Of a stretch of DNA of 64,000 nt, positions 62,892-64,000 are shown piece after piece. Below the pieces are notes generated by a model. The model saw nothing but the letters and a program-made list of their open reading frames with translations. It was not told the origin of the DNA and ran no database searches. Origin of the DNA: Steromphala cineraria (lineage: Eukaryota > Mollusca > Gastropoda > Trochida > Trochidae); assembly GCA_916613615.1 (NCBI GenBank), contig OU744732.1, positions 33,069,950 through 33,133,949 on the forward strand, written 5' to 3'. The position numbers and the translations under genes were made by a program. The first letter of the stretch is position 1. Each line of letters begins with the position of its first letter.

Positions 62892-64000
62892 GAATAGGAA
62901 GCAATTTAGCTATAAAAACAGTATTGAAAGATGTCGTATTGAAATAATGCTTGTATAAGTTTTTTGCCATTATTGGTATTCTTGATTGTACTACAATCTC
63001 ACCAAAATTATCACGTAACGCTCGTTTTTTTAGCTTAAAATGATCTGCAAAATTTGAAATTACCGTACAATACTGTATGTAATCACTATATACATGTATC
63101 AGACCTCGATGAATTTGGATTTTTGATTTAGTTTATATTTTCGAAATAACATTTATGCTTTGGAAAGAGTCTGAATTTAATCAGACTGATATTGCTTTCA
63201 ACTCTTTGATAATTTACACATTTCAAAGTTGTTATTTCATATCTTTCATCAAGTTTGGTAATGTAAGAAACCTGCTTCAAATACATCAAAGATTTAGGAT
63301 ACCTGGTACTCAATTCCACTGTGACTGACATCTAATAACAACGTGCTCTCTTAATCATTCGGCCTATAATTCTGACAGCTCATACTCAGATTATAACTTT
63401 TAAAAGTCAGATACTTTCCAGATATAATCAGATTGATCGATCTGCTGAAAGCATTATTTCAAGGTATGAATAGAGTTTCTGTTTCTACTCTATTTTTGTT
63501 CAGATAAGCCCGATAATGTCCAAACAACATTATTGTTGTTTTTAAATAATCAAAACTAGCTCAGAGCTACAGATAAGCTGCGTACTTGCGTAAATTACGC
63601 AAATAATTTTGTGAAAACCCAATTCATCTGAATTTTATTGCGTACAAGTACGCTAACAATTTTTCAAATACTCAATTAACTCCCTTCATTATGCGTACAC
63701 AAAGCAATTAGGAGTCCAAACTTGCGTACTTGTTATTTATTGCCCAGACATTTCATAGCTGATATCGTCCTCTCATCTATTTTTAGAACAGTCATCGTCA
63801 ACATTGCAATGTCATACTCTCAGGCAGTGTCATTTACGAGAAAGCGATGCCTATACAGCAAACATGACTTGATTAACGGCACAGTTAGGAGTTTATTACC
63901 ATGTGACTAAGGCCAAGTTCGAGTGGTGAAAATAGTATGACTATTTTTAACTACAGTTGACAGCGTTATTATTTATGCTAATTATCCCTTGGATTTAAGT
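62892..64000. other. End of copy B and right flank
   Basis: 62,960-63,285 matches A 28,655-29,000. Sequence after about 63,370 has no match in copy A and holds only the GCGTAC repeat. No gene seen. Confidence 0.5.
63580..63730 (+). repeat. 53-bp degenerate tandem repeat with GCGTAC motifs
   Basis: 63,596-63,645 aligns with 63,649-63,698 at an offset of exactly 53 (both begin TACGC and end TTGCGTAC or ATGCGTAC). GCGTAC occurs at 63,580, 63,640, 63,693 and 63,724, and its complement GTACGC at 63,648. Two short palindromes are included: TGCGTAAATTACGCA (63,587-63,601) and GCGTACAAGTACGC (63,640-63,653). This lies beyond the end of the big duplication. Confidence 0.6.

Larger units (their letters stand above)
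31862..63370. repeat. Copy B of the ~31.9-kb tandem duplication
   Basis: This is the second, colinear copy in the same orientation. It carries several mobile elements absent from copy A: a SINE (40,591), two 877-bp inverted-repeat elements (48,534 and 50,565) and a LINE (61,453). It also has extra segments at about 39,545-39,780, 42,249-42,465, 49,690-50,300, 57,935-58,287 and 58,575-59,715. Homology to A becomes patchy after 63,285, where about 2.1 kb of A is missing. It is picked up briefly at 63,325-63,370 (AATAACAAC..CTCTCTTAAT against A 31,196-31,220) and then ends. Confidence 0.93.

Overview
The window is AT-rich, gene-poor metazoan DNA. It has no bacterial-style gene density, and almost all reading frames are under 100 codons. 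The repeats are animal-type: an L2/CR1-like LINE, a tRNA-derived SINE, several short inverted-repeat (MITE-like) elements, and degenerate repeats. Some of these (the GTCCGTCTGTGTGTG / AGGAACATAACTCAGAAAG block near 16.6 kb, the CTCACTCATTCAATC tail near 19.18 kb, the tGACCTTGG/AAGGTCA block near 12.57 kb) resemble repeats common in mollusc genomes. A mollusc, perhaps an abalone-like gastropod, is my best guess. This is an inference without any database search.

The dominant structure is one very large direct repeat. Copy A (1 to about 31,240) and copy B (31,862 to about 63,370) are colinear along nearly their whole length, with a period of about 31.86 kb. A spacer of about 0.6 kb precedes copy B (31,240-31,861), and sequence without a match to A follows it (63,370-64,000). 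Some blocks are nearly identical (1-6,780 against 31,862-38,600; 14,090-17,420 against 44,470-47,760). Others are broken up by indels. The difference is either a true segmental tandem duplication or two diverged haplotypes laid end to end by the assembler. Sequence alone does not decide this.

The two copies form a natural record of later events. Copy B alone carries two 877-bp terminal-inverted-repeat elements in opposite orientation (48,534-49,410 and 50,565-51,441), a tRNA-derived SINE (40,591-40,841), a 5'-truncated LINE with a 9-bp target-site duplication (61,453-62,882), and a small inverted segment with deletions on both sides (42,881-43,072). Copy A alone carries a 352-bp MITE (20,772-21,123). 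A foldback element (14,650-14,785 / 45,030-45,133) and a roughly 50-bp minisatellite (8,964-9,228 / 40,229-40,590) are in both copies but differ in length. Older repeats are nested inside each unit (15.5 kb with 25.5 kb; 22.5 kb with 28.1 kb; 10.9 kb with 13.6 kb).

The only convincing protein-coding sequence is the reverse transcriptase part of the LINE (61,551-62,882, minus strand). A degenerate Ty3/gypsy-type RNase H fragment is recognisable in both copies (26,244-26,432; 57,384-57,515). A few open frames with coding-like composition are recorded at low confidence. No intact host gene, rRNA, functional tRNA or CRISPR array was found, and no new biological system could be supported.
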